This document shows positions 24,834-24,956 of a DNA stretch of 24,956 nucleotides, one piece after another (the first letter of the stretch is position 1; each line of letters opens with the position of its first letter). Where the stretch lies: assembly GCA_023410675.1 (NCBI GenBank), contig JAEYPM010000107.1:1-24956 (forward strand), in the 5' to 3' direction. A program made the position numbers and the translations under genes. The notes beneath the pieces are model-generated. The model made no database searches. It saw nothing but the letters and a program-made list of their open reading frames with translations, and was not told the DNA's origin. This DNA comes from Bacillota bacterium (GTDB taxonomy: Bacteria; Bacillota; Clostridia; Lachnospirales; Cellulosilyticaceae).

Positions 24834-24956
24834 TTAGACCCCAAAAACAGGTGTTTTTAAAGTCCTAAATTTAGAAATCTCATATACAATTTTAATCACA
24901 TCAGTGAAATTATCAATAAATGTATATAAGTATGTCTTTAAAATGCAATTAAAACC
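24834..24956 (-). CDS. Unidentified C-terminal fragment (runs off right edge)
   Basis: A minus-strand frame is open from the window edge for 40 codons to a TAA at 24836-24834. The peptide contains CILKTYLYTFIDNFTDVIK and ends LKTPVFGV. Composition is protein-like, but I do not recognise the family. It may be the end of a neighbouring transposase or other gene whose body lies outside the window. Chance openness in AT-rich DNA is possible. Confidence 0.35.
   Translation of the reverse strand, partial: GFNCILKTYLYTFIDNFTDVIKIVYEISKFRTLKTPVFGV

Overview
The window is AT-rich DNA that looks like the chromosome of an anaerobic low-GC Firmicute, most likely a Clostridium-type member of the Clostridia. 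The grounds are the strong GGAGG ribosome sites, consensus TTGACA/TATAAT promoters, an iron-type alcohol dehydrogenase, flavin proteins, a Vga/CplR-type ABC-F protein and an IstA/IstB element. The species cannot be told from the sequence. No rRNA, tRNA or CRISPR array was seen. Nearly all functional genes lie on the minus strand, so each operon reads from right to left.

Positions 1-19,600 hold ordinary, intact genes in short operons. From the left they are: the start of an IS3-like transposase running off the edge; an alcohol dehydrogenase/aldo-keto reductase pair; a CPA2 cation/proton antiporter; a MATE pump with an AAC(3)-type acetyltransferase; a three-gene set (Cys-rich protein, unknown 375-residue protein, MsrB); and PhzF with an AraC/GyrI-type regulator. 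Next comes a five-gene redox operon (MarR, flavodoxin, FMN-binding protein, small acidic protein, FMN-reductase-like protein) whose promoter sits in a perfect 32-bp palindrome. It is followed by an MFS carrier, a Zn/Cd/Pb P-type ATPase with a 25-bp-arm inverted repeat over its -10 box, a GNAT acetyltransferase, and an ABC-F ribosome-protection ATPase with a leader of about 360 nt. Many of these genes concern drug, metal or oxidant defence.

Positions 19,600-24,956 are a mobile-element graveyard. A GyrI-like protein is followed by a frameshifted, truncated IS4-type transposase. Beyond that lies a polymorphic-toxin locus broken by two insertions. An EndoU-like toxin tip (22,826-23,342) and its probable immunity gene (20,977-21,387) were once about 29 nt apart. 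They are now separated by a 1,397-bp decayed IS flanked by 12-bp direct repeats. The toxin's upstream part is cut off by an IS21-type element whose istA has an internal deletion and whose istB stops just after Walker A. A short unidentified open frame runs off the right edge.

The most interesting signals are the dismantled toxin-immunity pair, the ABC-F leader with a ribosome-site hairpin, the palindrome-controlled flavin operon with an FMN-binding protein lacking the usual flavinylation threonine, the orphan metal-type operator upstream of the P-type ATPase, and the uncharacterised Cys-rich/375-residue/MsrB operon.
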